Position numbers and translations under genes: made by a program. A stretch of 64,000 nucleotides of DNA, from contig SVLJ01000003.1 of NCBI GenBank assembly GCA_015067995.1, positions 62,001-126,000 on the forward strand. The letters are read 5' to 3'. A model generated the notes under the pieces. That model was not told the origin of the DNA, made no database searches, and saw only the letters and a list, made by a program, of their open reading frames with translations. Positions 30,336 to 40,735 of the stretch are shown here, in pieces; positions within the stretch are counted from its first letter, which is position 1; every line of letters starts with the position of its first letter. The DNA is from Oscillospiraceae bacterium. GTDB taxonomy: Bacteria > Bacillota > Clostridia > Oscillospirales > Oscillospiraceae.

Positions 30336-31847
30336 TCAATTTCTGCCGGCGTTGCCGGTGGTGTCCTTCAGCAGAACATCGTGGGCGCCGCCCTCCACGA
30401 TGGAGACGGAGGAAACCAGCGTCAGCTTGGCTTTCTCACGCAGCTCGGGGATGCTGAGCGCGCCGCAGTTGCACATGGTGGAGCGGATCTTGGCCAGCGT
30501 GGTGGCCATGCCGTCAGCCAGAGCGCCGGCGTAGGGCACGTAGGAGTCCACGCCTTCCTCGAAGCTCAGCTTGGCTGCGCCGCCCATGTCGTAGCGCTGC
30601 CAGTTGCGGGCACGGGCGCTGCCCTCGCCCCAGTACTCCTTCATATAGCTGCCGCCGATGAGCACCTTGGCAGAGGGGCTCTCGTCGAAGCGGGAGAAGT
30701 AACGGCCCAGCATGCAGAAATCCGCACCCATGGCCAGAGCCAGAGTCATATGGTAGTCCTGCACGATGCCGCCGTCGGCGCAGATGGGCACATACACGCC
30801 GGTCTCCTCAAAGTAGCGGTCACGCTCGGCGGCCACGTCGATGACGGCGGTGGCCTGACCGCGGCCGATGCCCTTGGTCTCGCGGGTGATGCAGATGGAG
30901 CCGCCGCCGATGCCCACCTTGATGAAGTCGGCGCCTGCGTCAGCCAGGAAGCGGAAGCCTTCGCCGTCCACCACATTGCCTGCGCCCACCTTCACGGTGT
31001 CGCCGTAGTTCTCACGGATCCAGGAGATGGCGTTCTTCTGCCATGCGGAATAGCCCTCGGAGGAGTCCAGCACCAGCACGTCTGCACCGGCCTCCACCAG
31101 AGCGGGCACACGCTCACGGAAGTCGCGGGTGTTGATGCCTGCGCCCACCACGTAGCGCTTCTGGCTGTCCAGCAGCTCCAGAGGATTGCCCTTGTGGGTG
31201 TCGTAGTCCTTGCGGAACACGAAGGCCACCAGTCTGCCTTCCTTGCTGACGATGGGCAGGGCGTTGAGCTTGTGATCCCAGATGATGTTGTTGGCTTCCT
31301 TCAGGCTGGTGCCCTCGGGAGCGGTGATGAGCTTTTCGGCAGGGGTCATGAAGGTGGAGACCTCCGTGGAGGGATCCATCCGGCTGACACGGTAGTCACG
31401 GCTGGTGACAAGACCCACCAGACGGCCTGCGGCGGTGCCGTCCTCGGTGACGGCCATGGTGCCGTGACCGGTGCGCTCCTTCAGCGCCAGCACATCGGCA
31501 AGGGTGTTGTCGGGACGCAGGTTGGAGTCGCTGATGACGAAGCCTGCCTTATAGTTCTTCACCTTGCGCACCATAGCGGCCTGCTGCTCGATGGGCTGGG
31601 AGACGAAGATGAAGGCGATGCCGCCCTCACGGGCCAGTGCGATGCCCATTTTCTCGCCGGAGACCGCCTGCATGACGGCGGAGACCATGGGGATGTTCAT
31701 GGTCAGGGGGCACTCCTCGCCCTTGCGGTACTTGACTACCGGGGTTTTCAAAGTCACGTTGGAGGGAATGCACTCCTCGCTGGAATAACCGGGCACCAGC
31801 AGGTATTCACTGAAGGTATGGGAAGGTTCCGGGAAATAATATGCCAC
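30336..31847 (-). CDS. guaB: IMP dehydrogenase
   Basis: The 503-residue enzyme oxidises IMP to XMP, the first committed step to GMP. The barrel is interrupted by a CBS pair (about residues 95-215). The catalytic loop is [20 protein letters not shown] with the nucleophile Cys. Clostridial homologues start MAYYF-EP, so GTG 31847 was chosen; it lies just behind AGAGGTGG, whereas the ATG six codons earlier has no ribosome site. It lies downstream of, and parallel to, the purine cluster but has its own promoter region. Confidence 0.9.
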   Translation of the reverse strand: MAYYFPEPSHTFSEYLLVPGYSSEECIPSNVTLKTPVVKYRKGEECPLTMNIPMVSAVMQAVSGEKMGIALAREGGIAFIFVSQPIEQQAAMVRKVKNYKAGFVISDSNLRPDNTLADVLALKERTGHGTMAVTEDGTAAGRLVGLVTSRDYRVSRMDPSTEVSTFMTPAEKLITAPEGTSLKEANNIIWDHKLNALPIVSKEGRLVAFVFRKDYDTHKGNPLELLDSQKRYVVGAGINTRDFRERVPALVEAGADVLVLDSSEGYSAWQKNAISWIRENYGDTVKVGAGNVVDGEGFRFLADAGADFIKVGIGGGSICITRETKGIGRGQATAVIDVAAERDRYFEETGVYVPICADGGIVQDYHMTLALAMGADFCMLGRYFSRFDESPSAKVLIGGSYMKEYWGEGSARARNWQRYDMGGAAKLSFEEGVDSYVPYAGALADGMATTLAKIRSTMCNCGALSIPELREKAKLTLVSSVSIVEGGAHDVLLKDTTGNAGRN

Positions 31848-31865
31848 GTGAGCCACCTCTTTCAT

Positions 31866-31995
31866 CGAAATTCAGACACCCTCGGGGGCGGAAGACCTCC
31901 GCCCCGGTGGGTTCCAATCAATATTTGCATTAGGATACCACAAAATCGCCGATTTGCAACCTTTTTGCAGAGAAAAATCTGCGAAAGGCGATGAT
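31866..31995 (-). promoter_or_regulatory. guaB leader: promoter and hairpin
   Basis: Reading leftward, TTGCAA, 16 bp, TATCCT (about 31934-31961) is a plausible promoter. The leader contains GGGGCGGAGG/CCTCCGCCCC, a strong hairpin that may terminate purL or attenuate guaB. I see no purine or PRPP riboswitch core. Confidence 0.5.
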
Positions 31996-34900
31996 TTACA
32001 GGGAGAAATAATCCTTTGCAGCGGCAAACAGCTCCAGATCGTAGTCGCCGGGGACGTTGCGGTACAGGTTTTCGCCGATGCGCTCGGCGTGACCCATCTT
32101 GCCGAAGACCCGGCCGTCGGGGGAGGTGATGCCCTCCACCGCCCATGCGGAGCCGTTGGGGTTGAAGTCCACATCCATGGTGGGCTTGCCGCTGAGGTCC
32201 ACATACTGGGTGGCGATCTGTCCGTTCTCCGCCAGCTGACGCAGCAGCTTCTCGCTGCACAGGAAACGACCCTCGCCGTGGGAGATGGGCACCAGACGGA
32301 TGTCGCCCACGGTGCGGCGGCTCAGCCACGGAGAGCGGTTGGAGGCCACGCGGGTGCGGACGATCTTGGACTGGTGGCGTCCGATGACGTTGAAGCTCAG
32401 GGTGGGGCAGGTATCGTCGGTGTCGATGATCTCGCCGTAGGGCACAAGACCCAGCTTGATCAGCGCCTGGAAGCCGTTGCAGATGCCCAGCATCAGGCCG
32501 TCGCGGTTTTTCAGCAGATCGTGGGTGGCGTCCTTCACGGCGGCGTTGCGGAAGAAGGCGGTGATGAACTTGCCGGAACCGTCGGGCTCGTCGCCGCCGG
32601 AGAAGCCGCCGGGGATGAAGATGATGTTGCTGTCCTTCACGGACTTCACAAACCGGTCTGCGGAATCCGCCACGCCTGCGGCGCTGCGGTTGTTGATGAC
32701 GAAGATCTCCGGCTCCAGACCGGCCTTCTGTGCTGCCCGGGCGCTGTCAAACTCGCAGTTGGTGCCGGGGAACACGGGGATCAGGACCTTGGGCTTCGCC
32801 ACGGCGATGGCGGGTGCGCTGCGGGTGAAGGCGGGAGCCTCCAGAGCGGGCACGGTGCTCTGATCCTCTGCGGTGCGGTTGGGATACACATCCTCCAGCA
32901 CGCCCTCGTTGATGGCCAGCAGCTCACGGATGGGAGCGCTGTCGCCGCAGATGGTGACGGTGCCGTCGTCGGTGGTGACGCCGATCTTATCGCCGTCGGC
33001 CACATCCTCTGTCAGCTCGGCGATGATGGCGCCGGGGAAGGCCATGTAGAAGTAGCCGGGGGTGGAGATGCAGGAGGCAAAGCCGATGCCGTTGCCGAAG
33101 GACATCTTGATGATGCCTTCCGCGGCGGTGGTCTCCAGCGCCCATGCGGCCTTCACCTTGCCCTCGCGGTGCAGCTTGGTGAAGGCTTCCCACGCGGCCT
33201 TCCGGGCGAAGGCGGTGCGTGCGTTGAAGAGGTACACGGGGTGACCCGCTTCCTTGAATTCGGGAGTCAGCACATCGCCGGCCTTGGCGGGAGCGATGGC
33301 GAAGGAGATGAGGGTGGGAGGCACGTCCAGATCCAGGAAGGTGCCGGACATGGAGTCCTTGCCGCCGATGGAGGCGCATTCCAGCTCCATCTGTGCGTCC
33401 AGCGCGCCCAGCAGGGCGGCGAAGGGCTTGCCCCAGCGCTTGGGATCGGTGCGCAGCTTCTCGAAGTATTCCTGGAAGGTGAGGTATGCCTTCTTATAGT
33501 CGCAGCCTGCCGCCACCAGCTTGGCGACGGAGGTGATCACGCCGTTATATGCGCCCACGTAGGGGTCGATGGTCATTTCGTCGGGATCGAAGCCCCATGC
33601 CATGACGGAGCAGGTGTCCGTTTCCTGACCGGGCAGGACAGGCAGCAGGGCGGCCATGGCCTGCGCGGGGGTGCGCTGATTTTTGCCGCCGAAGGGCATC
33701 AGCACGCTGCCGCAGCCGATGGTGGAGTCGAACCGCTCGGAAAGACCGCGGCGGGAAGCGCACTTGAGGCTTCCGGCAGTCTCCCGGAGGGAGGGAGTGA
33801 TGAAGTCCAGCAGGTCGCCGCGATCCTTCTCCTCCACGATGACGGAGGCGTGCTTCACGGCGCCGTTGGTATTCAGGAATTCACGGCTGAGATCCACGAT
33901 GGTCTGGCCGTTCCAGTGCATCACCATCCGGGGGGACTCGGTGACGGTGGCCACGGGATAGGCCTCCAGATTCTCACGCTCAGCGGCGGCGATGAAGGTG
34001 TCGGCGTTTTCGGGAGCCACCACAACGGCCATGCGCTCCTGAGATTCGGAGATGGCCAGCTCCGTGCCGTCCAGACCCTCGTACTTCTTGCGCACGGCGT
34101 CCAGTTCGATCTCCAGACCGTCGGCCAGCTCGCCGATGGCCACGGACACGCCGCCTGCGCCGAAGTCGTTGCAGCGCTTCACAAGGCGGGTCACATTGCC
34201 GTCCCGGAACAGGCGCTGGATCTTCCGCTCCTCGGGAGCGTTGCCCTTCTGCACCTCGGAGGCCATGGTGGTGAGAGATTTCTGGTTGTGGCTCTTGGAG
34301 GAGCCGGTGGCGCCGCCGATGCCGTCACGGCCGGTGCGGCCGCCCAGCAGGATCACCACGTCGCCGGGAGCGGGACGCTCACGGACAACGTTTTCCGCAG
34401 GAGCAGCGCCCACCACCGCGCCGCATTCCAGATGCTTGGCGACATAGCCGGGGTGATAGATCTCGCTGACCTGACCGGTGGCAAGGCCGATCTGGTTGCC
34501 GTAGGAGGAGTAACCGGCGGCCGCCGTCTGAGCCAGCTTGCGCTGAGGCAGCTTGCCGGGGATGGTTTCGGAAACGGGCGTGCGGGGATCGCCGCCGCCG
34601 GAGACGCGCATGGCCTGATGGACATACACGCGGCCGGACAGAGGATCGCGGATGCAGCCGCCGATGCAGGTGGCTGCGCCGCCGAAGGGCTCGATCTCCG
34701 TGGGGTGGTTATGGGTCTCGTTCTTGAACATCAGCAGCCAATCCTGCTGCTGACCGTTGACGGTGGCGTCCACATGGATGGAGCAGGCGTTGATCTCCTC
34801 GCTCTGATCCAGCTCCGGAGTGAGACCGCGCTTTTTCAGCGCCTTGGCGCCGATGGTGCCCAGATCCATCAGGGTCTTGGGCCGCTGGGCGGCCTTCTCC

Positions 34901-35676
34901 GCACCGTAGACCTCCTCCCGCAGCTTCAGATAGTTGTCATAGGCCAGCTGCAGCGGGGGATCGTTGATCTCCACGGAGTCGATGTGGGTGGAGAAGGTGG
35001 TGTGGCGGCAGTGGTCGGACCAGTAGGTGTCCACCACCCGGATCTCGGTAATGGTGGGATCACGCTTTTCGTCGTCCCGGAAGTAGGTCTGCAGGAACTT
35101 CAGATCGTCCAGATCCATGGCAAGACCCAGCTTGTCCAGCAGTTCGGCAAGACCTGCCTCATCCAGAGCGGTGAAGCCGGTAACGGTCTCCACGGTGGTG
35201 GGGACGGCGTATTCCGCCTGCAGGGTTTCCGCTTCCTCCAGTGCGGCCTCCCGGGACTCCACGGGGTTGATGAGGAACTGCTTGATGCGCTCCACATCGG
35301 CGGCAGTCAGCGCGCCGGAGAGCAGGTATACCTTGGCGGTGCGGACGGTGGGGCGATCCCCGCGGGTCAGCAGCTGGATGCACTGGGCGGCGGAGTCTGC
35401 CCGCTGGTCAAACTGACCGGGGAGATATTCCACGGCGAACACCACGCCGCTGTCTGCGGGCAGGGCGTTGTACACATCGTCCAGCTGCGGCTCGGAGAAC
35501 ACCGCCTGCACGGCGCGGCGGAAGGTCTCCTCGTCCAGACCCTCCACGTCGTAGCGGTTCAGCTGCCGCAGACCTGTCAGGGCTTCGATGCCCAGCAGCG
35601 TCCGCAGCTCCCGTGCCAGACCCTCGGCCTCCTGCCGCAGACCCGGCTTCTTTTCTACATAGATGCGTTTGACCAT
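31996..35676 (-). CDS. purL: Phosphoribosylformylglycinamidine synthase, single-chain PurL
   Basis: The 1226-residue enzyme joins the synthetase and glutaminase parts (PurL plus PurQ) in one chain and converts FGAR to FGAM. PurL motifs include KNETHNHPTEIEPFGGAATC and the long PurM-like halves. The C-terminal glutaminase has GICNGFQALIKLGL with the nucleophile Cys and the HGEGRF catalytic His. ATG 35676 (MVKRIYVEKK) follows GGAAAGG and starts 8 bp after the purD stop, so they form one transcript. Confidence 0.93.
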   Translation of the reverse strand: MVKRIYVEKKPGLRQEAEGLARELRTLLGIEALTGLRQLNRYDVEGLDEETFRRAVQAVFSEPQLDDVYNALPADSGVVFAVEYLPGQFDQRADSAAQCIQLLTRGDRPTVRTAKVYLLSGALTAADVERIKQFLINPVESREAALEEAETLQAEYAVPTTVETVTGFTALDEAGLAELLDKLGLAMDLDDLKFLQTYFRDDEKRDPTITEIRVVDTYWSDHCRHTTFSTHIDSVEINDPPLQLAYDNYLKLREEVYGAEKAAQRPKTLMDLGTIGAKALKKRGLTPELDQSEEINACSIHVDATVNGQQQDWLLMFKNETHNHPTEIEPFGGAATCIGGCIRDPLSGRVYVHQAMRVSGGGDPRTPVSETIPGKLPQRKLAQTAAAGYSSYGNQIGLATGQVSEIYHPGYVAKHLECGAVVGAAPAENVVRERPAPGDVVILLGGRTGRDGIGGATGSSKSHNQKSLTTMASEVQKGNAPEERKIQRLFRDGNVTRLVKRCNDFGAGGVSVAIGELADGLEIELDAVRKKYEGLDGTELAISESQERMAVVVAPENADTFIAAAERENLEAYPVATVTESPRMVMHWNGQTIVDLSREFLNTNGAVKHASVIVEEKDRGDLLDFITPSLRETAGSLKCASRRGLSERFDSTIGCGSVLMPFGGKNQRTPAQAMAALLPVLPGQETDTCSVMAWGFDPDEMTIDPYVGAYNGVITSVAKLVAAGCDYKKAYLTFQEYFEKLRTDPKRWGKPFAALLGALDAQMELECASIGGKDSMSGTFLDLDVPPTLISFAIAPAKAGDVLTPEFKEAGHPVYLFNARTAFARKAAWEAFTKLHREGKVKAAWALETTAAEGIIKMSFGNGIGFASCISTPGYFYMAFPGAIIAELTEDVADGDKIGVTTDDGTVTICGDSAPIRELLAINEGVLEDVYPNRTAEDQSTVPALEAPAFTRSAPAIAVAKPKVLIPVFPGTNCEFDSARAAQKAGLEPEIFVINNRSAAGVADSADRFVKSVKDSNIIFIPGGFSGGDEPDGSGKFITAFFRNAAVKDATHDLLKNRDGLMLGICNGFQALIKLGLVPYGEIIDTDDTCPTLSFNVIGRHQSKIVRTRVASNRSPWLSRRTVGDIRLVPISHGEGRFLCSEKLLRQLAENGQIATQYVDLSGKPTMDVDFNPNGSAWAVEGITSPDGRVFGKMGHAERIGENLYRNVPGDYDLELFAAAKDYFSL

Positions 35677-35683
35677 CTTCTTA

Positions 35684-36961
35684 TCAACCTTTCCCGGCGG
35701 CCAGCGCACGCTGACCGATGTCGTGTCTCATGTAAACGCCGTCGAAGTGGATGCGTTGGGCGGCGGCGTAAGCGTCGGAAAGTGCGGTTTCCAGCGTGGC
35801 GGCTCTGGCGGTGACGCCCAGCACCCGCCCGCCGGCGGTGACCAGCTTCCCGTCCTTCAAAGCGCTGCCGGCGTGATACACCGTCACGTTGGCAGGGAGC
35901 TCCGTGGGAATGGTCATTTCCTTGCCCTTTTCATAGGCGGAGGGATAGCCGCCGGAGGCCAGGATCACGCAGGCCGCCGCGCCGTCATGCCATTCCACAG
36001 TCAGATCGGCAAGGGTCTCGTTTTCCACCGCCTGCATCACTGTCAGCAGGTCGGTTTTCAGCAGGGGCAGCACCACCTGGGTCTCCGGGTCGCCGAACCG
36101 GCAGTTGTACTCGATGACTTTGGGGCCCTTGGGGGTGATCATCAGGCCGAAGTAGAGGCAGCCCTTGAAGGGACAGCCCTCCGCCCGCATGGCGGCCAGC
36201 GTAGGCAGGAAAATGGTGTCCATGCACTGCTGCGCCACCTCTGCCGTGTAATAGGGGTTGGGTGCCACGGTGCCCATACCGCCGGTGTTGAGGCCGGTAT
36301 CCCCGTCGCCTGCCCGCTTGTGATCCATGGAGGAAACCATGGGGGCGATGGCGGTGCCGTCGGTAAAGGCCAGCACGCTGACCTCCGGGCCGGTGAGGAA
36401 TTCTTCAATGACGATCTCGTTGCCGGACTCGCCGAAGACCTTGTCCTCCATGATGGAGCGGACGGCATCCTCGGCCTCGGCGTAGGTGGTGGGAATCAGC
36501 ACGCCCTTGCCCAGCGCCAGACCGTCGGCCTTGATGACGATGGGGAAGGAGGCGGTGCGGAGATATTCCAGCGCCTTGGCGGCGTCGCTGAACACCTGAT
36601 AGTCGGCGGTGGGGATGCCGTATTTTTTCATCAGGTTTTTGGAGAAGACTTTGCTGGCCTCAATGCGGGCGGCTTTGGCATCCGGGCCGAAGCAGGGAAT
36701 GCCGACGGCGTGAAGCCGATCCACGCAGCCAAGTGCCAGCGGATCGTCCGGCGCCACCACGGCAAAGTCGATGGCGTGGGACTTGGCGAAGGAAACGATA
36801 CCGTCGATATCCTTGGCGCCGATCTCCGGCACGCACACGGCGTCGGCGGCGATGCCGCCGTTGCCGGGAAGGGCGTAAACAGTTTCCACAGCGGGGTTTT
36901 CCCGCAGCTTTTTGATGATGGCGTGTTCGCGGCCGCCGCCGCCAACCACGAGAAGATTCAT
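35684..36961 (-). CDS. purD: Phosphoribosylamine-glycine ligase
   Basis: The 425-residue ATP-grasp enzyme makes GAR from phosphoribosylamine and glycine. It begins NLLVVGGGGREHAII and has the GGMGT and EYNCRFGDPETQV segments of PurD. The start at ATG 36961 follows GGAGG. A repeated intergenic element separates it from the AICAR transformylase gene. Confidence 0.94.
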   Translation of the reverse strand: MNLLVVGGGGREHAIIKKLRENPAVETVYALPGNGGIAADAVCVPEIGAKDIDGIVSFAKSHAIDFAVVAPDDPLALGCVDRLHAVGIPCFGPDAKAARIEASKVFSKNLMKKYGIPTADYQVFSDAAKALEYLRTASFPIVIKADGLALGKGVLIPTTYAEAEDAVRSIMEDKVFGESGNEIVIEEFLTGPEVSVLAFTDGTAIAPMVSSMDHKRAGDGDTGLNTGGMGTVAPNPYYTAEVAQQCMDTIFLPTLAAMRAEGCPFKGCLYFGLMITPKGPKVIEYNCRFGDPETQVVLPLLKTDLLTVMQAVENETLADLTVEWHDGAAACVILASGGYPSAYEKGKEMTIPTELPANVTVYHAGSALKDGKLVTAGGRVLGVTARAATLETALSDAYAAAQRIHFDGVYMRHDIGQRALAAGKG

Positions 36962-36986
36962 AAAGGCCTCCTTATATTTCCTGCAC

Positions 36987-37145
36987 TGCAGGAGGAGTTG
37001 CCTCCCCTGTGCAAGGGGAGGTGCCCCGAAGGGGCGGAGGGGTTGCCCTCCGACGCAAACCAACGAAGTGTTTGCGGAGGAAAACGAGGAGCAAGGGAGC
37101 GGGTGCAGTTTTCGCCGAAGGCGGAAACGGAGCTTAGCGTACTTT
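36987..37145. repeat. Extragenic repeats between purD and AICAR transformylase
   Basis: Two elements abut. The first is a palindromic CCTCCCCTGTGCAAGGGGAG unit with CCCCGAAGGGGCGGAGGGG. The second (about 37076-37145) is GGAGCAAGGGAGCGGGTGCAGTTTTCGCC, which resembles the GAGGAGCAACGGAGC core of the phage cassette linkers. No gene is here. Confidence 0.6.
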
Positions 37146-37153
37146 GCGACGAG

Positions 37154-38329
37154 TTAATGGTGGAACAGTCTCATCCCGGTGAATGCCATCACCATGCCGT
37201 ACTGATCGGCGGTGTCGATGACCTGCTGGTCACGGATGGAGCCGCCGGGCTGTGCGATGTACTGCACGCCGCTCTTGCGGGCGCGTTCCACGTTGTCGCC
37301 GAAGGGGAAGAACGCGTCGGAGCCCACGGTAACGCCGGTCTGGGTGGCGATCCATGCCTTCTTTTCCTCTGCGGTGAGGACTTCCGGCTTGGTCTTGAAG
37401 ACCCGCTGCCACTCGCCGTCGCGGAGGATATCCTCATATTCGTCGGAGATGTAGATGTCGATGGCGTTGTCCCGGTCGGGGCGGCGGATGTCGTCCACGA
37501 ACTGCAGACCCAGCACCTTGGGATGCTGACGCAGCCACCAGATGTCGGCCTTGTTGCCGGCGAGACGGGTGCAGTGGATGCGGCTCTGCTGGCCTGCGCC
37601 CACGCCGATGGTCTGGCCGTTTTTCACGTAGCACACGGAGTTGGACTGGGTGTACTTCAGCGTGATGAGCGCCAGCATCATATCGTTCTTGGCCTGCTGG
37701 GAGAGGTCCTTGTTCTTGGTGACGATGTTCTCCAGCATAGCCTCGTTGATGTCCAGATTGTTGTAGCCCTGCTCGAAGATGATGCCGTAAATGCTGCGGC
37801 GCTCGGCGGGCTGGGGCTCGTAGTTGGGGTCGATCTCCACCACGTTGTAAGCGCCCTTGCGCTTGGCGGAGAGGATCTCCAGCGCCTCGTCGGTGTAGCC
37901 GGGAGCGATGACGCCGTCGGAGACCTCCGGTGCCAGGCAGCGGGCGGTGTCGGCGTCGCAGATGTCGCTGAGGGCAGCCCAGTCGCCGAAGGAGCACAGG
38001 CGGTCAGCGCCGCGGGCGCGGACGTAGGCACAGGCGATGGGGGACAGGTCGCCTTCGGGAGGGAAGTAGATCTTCTTCTCCACCTCGGTGAGGGGCAGAC
38101 CAAGAGCGGCGCCGGCGGGAGAGACGTGCTTGAAGGAGGCGGCGGCGGGGAGGCCGGTGGCCTTCTTCAGGGCCTTCACCAGCTGCCAGCTGTTGAGGGC
38201 GTCCATGAAGTTGATGTAGCCGGGCTTGCCGGAAAGCACCCGGATGGGCAGGTCACCGCCGTCTTCCATGAACAGGCGGGAGGGCTTCTGGTTGGGGTTG
38301 CAGCCGTATTTCAGTTCCAGTTCCTTCAT
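37154..38329 (-). CDS. purH: AICAR formyltransferase (stand-alone)
   Basis: The 391-residue protein matches the clostridial stand-alone phosphoribosylaminoimidazolecarboxamide formyltransferase (KELELKYGCNPNQKPSR, SFKHVSPAGAALGLPL, SNSVCYVKNGQTIGVGAGQQ). It lacks the IMP cyclohydrolase domain of bifunctional PurH, which is supplied by the adjacent purO-type gene. ATG 38329 is one base past that gene's stop. The symbol purH is used for the transformylase activity only. Confidence 0.88.
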   Translation of the reverse strand: MKELELKYGCNPNQKPSRLFMEDGGDLPIRVLSGKPGYINFMDALNSWQLVKALKKATGLPAAASFKHVSPAGAALGLPLTEVEKKIYFPPEGDLSPIACAYVRARGADRLCSFGDWAALSDICDADTARCLAPEVSDGVIAPGYTDEALEILSAKRKGAYNVVEIDPNYEPQPAERRSIYGIIFEQGYNNLDINEAMLENIVTKNKDLSQQAKNDMMLALITLKYTQSNSVCYVKNGQTIGVGAGQQSRIHCTRLAGNKADIWWLRQHPKVLGLQFVDDIRRPDRDNAIDIYISDEYEDILRDGEWQRVFKTKPEVLTAEEKKAWIATQTGVTVGSDAFFPFGDNVERARKSGVQYIAQPGGSIRDQQVIDTADQYGMVMAFTGMRLFHH

Positions 38330-38330
38330 T

Positions 38331-39053
38331 TTACTTCTCCTCCAGATGCTTATTGATGACCCGCTGCTCCACGGCGCGGGTGGCAAGATCGGTGTAACGG
38401 ACGAACAGGGAGATCTTGTTGGCCTCGTTGAGGTTTTCCCAAAGGGTTTTGGTAAAGGCGTCGATATCGTTGTCCATGGCGACCCGCTCCGGCTCACCCT
38501 GGAAGGTGGGGATCACGGGATTGCCGTCGGTGACGTAGGTGTGCAGGAAGTGACCCAATCCTGCGGTGGCGGGATACTCCCAGAAGAAGCGGGCGCAGGC
38601 GCTGCCCTCGGGATCGGCGGCCTTCAGAATGGACATCTTGTAGCTGCCGTCAGCGGAGAGCAGGCCGGAGATGCGGGGCGTCCAGTTGGGCTTGTCGTCC
38701 TCGAACTGGCGGGTGCGCAGAGCGGCTTCCCAGCTTTCGCCCCGGGCAAGGAAATTCCAGATGGTGTCGGTCTGGTCGCCGTTGGTGACAATGAGCCCCT
38801 GACCGATCTCCCGGACGGGATGGTAGATGATGAGATGGGGATCGCTCATGAGGCTGGGATCGTGCGCCTCGGTGCGGATGCCGTCAGCCTCTTCGATGAA
38901 GACGCGGTTGCGGCTGTTGGTGCTGCGGCCCATGATGAAGTAGGCGGCCACGGCTCTGGTGCCGTCGGGCGTGACGCCCAGCACGATGCCCCGACCGGGG
39001 TAGGGATTGGTGGAGAGCTTCTCCGCCATGTTGCTGATCTCGTATACGTTCAT
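38331..39053 (-). CDS. purO: IMP cyclohydrolase (PurO type)
   Basis: The 240-residue protein matches the IMP cyclohydrolase family first known from archaea (NPYPGRGIVLGVTPDG, YFIMGRSTNSRNRVF, GLGHFLHTYVTDGNP). It closes FAICAR to IMP. The start at ATG 39053 overlaps the purN stop (TGATG), preferred over GTG 39056. With the stand-alone transformylase it replaces bifunctional PurH. Confidence 0.87.
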   Translation of the reverse strand: MNVYEISNMAEKLSTNPYPGRGIVLGVTPDGTRAVAAYFIMGRSTNSRNRVFIEEADGIRTEAHDPSLMSDPHLIIYHPVREIGQGLIVTNGDQTDTIWNFLARGESWEAALRTRQFEDDKPNWTPRISGLLSADGSYKMSILKAADPEGSACARFFWEYPATAGLGHFLHTYVTDGNPVIPTFQGEPERVAMDNDIDAFTKTLWENLNEANKISLFVRYTDLATRAVEQRVINKHLEEK

Positions 39054-39670
39054 CACACGTTCTCCTTATCTTGCATGATCTGGGCGGACAGCAGCTCTGC
39101 CGCCTGCGGGAGCAGGATCCATTCCGCCTGCTCCATGACCCGGCGCTGCAGTGACTCCGCCGTGTCGTCGGGAAGGATGTCCACGGCACGCTGCAGCAGG
39201 ATACGCCCTCCGTCGGGGATCTCATTCACCAGATGCACCGTGGCGCCGGTGACCTTGACGCCCTTTTCCAGCGCGGCCTCATGTACCTTCAGACCGTACA
39301 TGCCCTTGCCGCAGAAGGAGGGGATCAGGGAGGGATGCACATTGACGATGCGCTCCGGCCACTGCTTCACGAAGTCCTCGGAGAGGATGGAGAGGAAGCC
39401 GGCCAGAATGATGAGATCGATGCGGTGTTCCGCCAGCACGGCGGAGAGCTGCTGCTCGAATTCCGCCTGCGGCACGCCCTTTTTCACCACGGTGACGCCG
39501 GGCACGCCGTGATTGGCCGCCCGCTGCAGGGCGTAGGCGCCCGCCACGTTGGAGACCACCAGAACGATCTCGCCGTGGGGAATGTCACCGGACTCCTGCG
39601 CGTTCAGGAGGGCCTCCAGATTGGTGCCGCCGCCGGAGACCAGCACGGCGATGCGTGTGCGGCTCAGCAT
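39053..39670 (-). CDS. purN: GAR formyltransferase
   Basis: The 205-residue enzyme transfers a formyl group from 10-formyl-THF to GAR. It shows [22 protein letters not shown], the catalytic [11 protein letters not shown]is and the VNEIPDGG Asp. It overlaps purM by 7 bp and purO by TGATG. Confidence 0.93.
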   Translation of the reverse strand: MLSRTRIAVLVSGGGTNLEALLNAQESGDIPHGEIVLVVSNVAGAYALQRAANHGVPGVTVVKKGVPQAEFEQQLSAVLAEHRIDLIILAGFLSILSEDFVKQWPERIVNVHPSLIPSFCGKGMYGLKVHEAALEKGVKVTGATVHLVNEIPDGGRILLQRAVDILPDDTAESLQRRVMEQAEWILLPQAAELLSAQIMQDKENV

Positions 39671-40698
39671 AGCTCGATCTTCTGCTCGCCGGTCACCACT
39701 TCGCCCAGCTCGTAGGCGTCCACGCCGTTAGCGCGGAAGGAAGCCAGAGCCTTGTCAGCGTCTTCGGCCTTCACGATGACGGCCATGCCAACGCCCATGT
39801 TGTAGGTGTTGAACATGTCGCGCTCGGGGATGTTGCCGGTGGACTGGAGCATCTGGAAGATGGGGGGCACCTTGATGGCGCTCTTGTTGATCTTTGCGCA
39901 CAGGCCGTCGGGGATGGCCCGGGGAATGTTCTCATAGAAGCCGCCGCCGGTGATGTGGCTGATGCCGTGGATATCGGCAGCCTCCATGGCGGCCAGCACC
40001 GGCTTGACGTAGATGGTGGTGGGCTCCAGCAGCGCCTCGCCCAGGGTGCAGCCCAGTGCGTCGGAGTGGAGGTGCAGGTTGGCCCGCTCCACGTTGAACA
40101 CCTTCCGCACCAGAGAGTAGCCGTTGGAGTGGATGCCGGAGGAGGGCAGAGCCAGGATCACGTCGCCTGCCTGCATTTTGGCGGGGTCGATGACCTTCTC
40201 ACGATCCACGATGCCCACGGAGAAGCCTGCCAGATCGTAATCGTCGGCGGGCATCATGCCGGGATGCTCGGCGGTCTCGCCGCCGATGAGGGCGCAGCCG
40301 GACCGGACGCAGCCCTCCGCCACGCCGGAGACGATGGTGGCCACCTTCTCCGGGTCGTTCTTGCCGATGGCGATGTAGTCCAGGAAGAACAGGGGCTTTG
40401 CGCCGCAGCAGATGATATCGTTGACGCACATGGCCACACAGTCGATGCCGATGGTGTCATGCTTGTCCATCAGCATGGCGATGCGGAGCTTGGTGCCCAC
40501 GCCGTCGGTGCCGGAGACCAGCACCGGATTCTTCATGCCCGTCAGGTCGGGTGCGAACAGGCCGCCGAAACCGCCCAGATCGGACACCACGCCGGGGATC
40601 ATGGTGCGGGCCACATGCTTTTTCATGAGTTTTACGCCCTCGTAACCGGCCTCAATGTTGACGCCGGCGGCGCGGTAGCTGTCAGAAAAACTGCGCAT
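39664..40698 (-). CDS. purM: Phosphoribosylformylglycinamidine cyclo-ligase
   Basis: The 344-residue enzyme closes FGAM to AIR. Family motifs include [29 protein letters not shown] and [18 protein letters not shown]. The start at ATG 40698 follows GGGAGAA and leads [14 protein letters not shown], the usual N-terminus. Confidence 0.94.
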   Translation of the reverse strand: MRSFSDSYRAAGVNIEAGYEGVKLMKKHVARTMIPGVVSDLGGFGGLFAPDLTGMKNPVLVSGTDGVGTKLRIAMLMDKHDTIGIDCVAMCVNDIICCGAKPLFFLDYIAIGKNDPEKVATIVSGVAEGCVRSGCALIGGETAEHPGMMPADDYDLAGFSVGIVDREKVIDPAKMQAGDVILALPSSGIHSNGYSLVRKVFNVERANLHLHSDALGCTLGEALLEPTTIYVKPVLAAMEAADIHGISHITGGGFYENIPRAIPDGLCAKINKSAIKVPPIFQMLQSTGNIPERDMFNTYNMGVGMAVIVKAEDADKALASFRANGVDAYELGEVVTGEQKIELC

Positions 40699-40735
40699 AA
40701 TGGTGTTTCTCCCTTTCAATCACAATGTTGTGTCG

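Noticed and set aside
31866-31995. Purine or PRPP riboswitch upstream of guaB
   Set aside because: No conserved core could be recognised; only a promoter and a G+C-rich hairpin are visible.
31954-35814. A 1286-codon open frame on the plus strand opposite purL, and similar long frames opposite nrdD, purD, polA and the capsid genes
   Set aside because: They are mirror frames caused by G+C-rich codon use in strong genes; their translations are low-complexity His/Gly/Leu-rich and have no ribosome sites.
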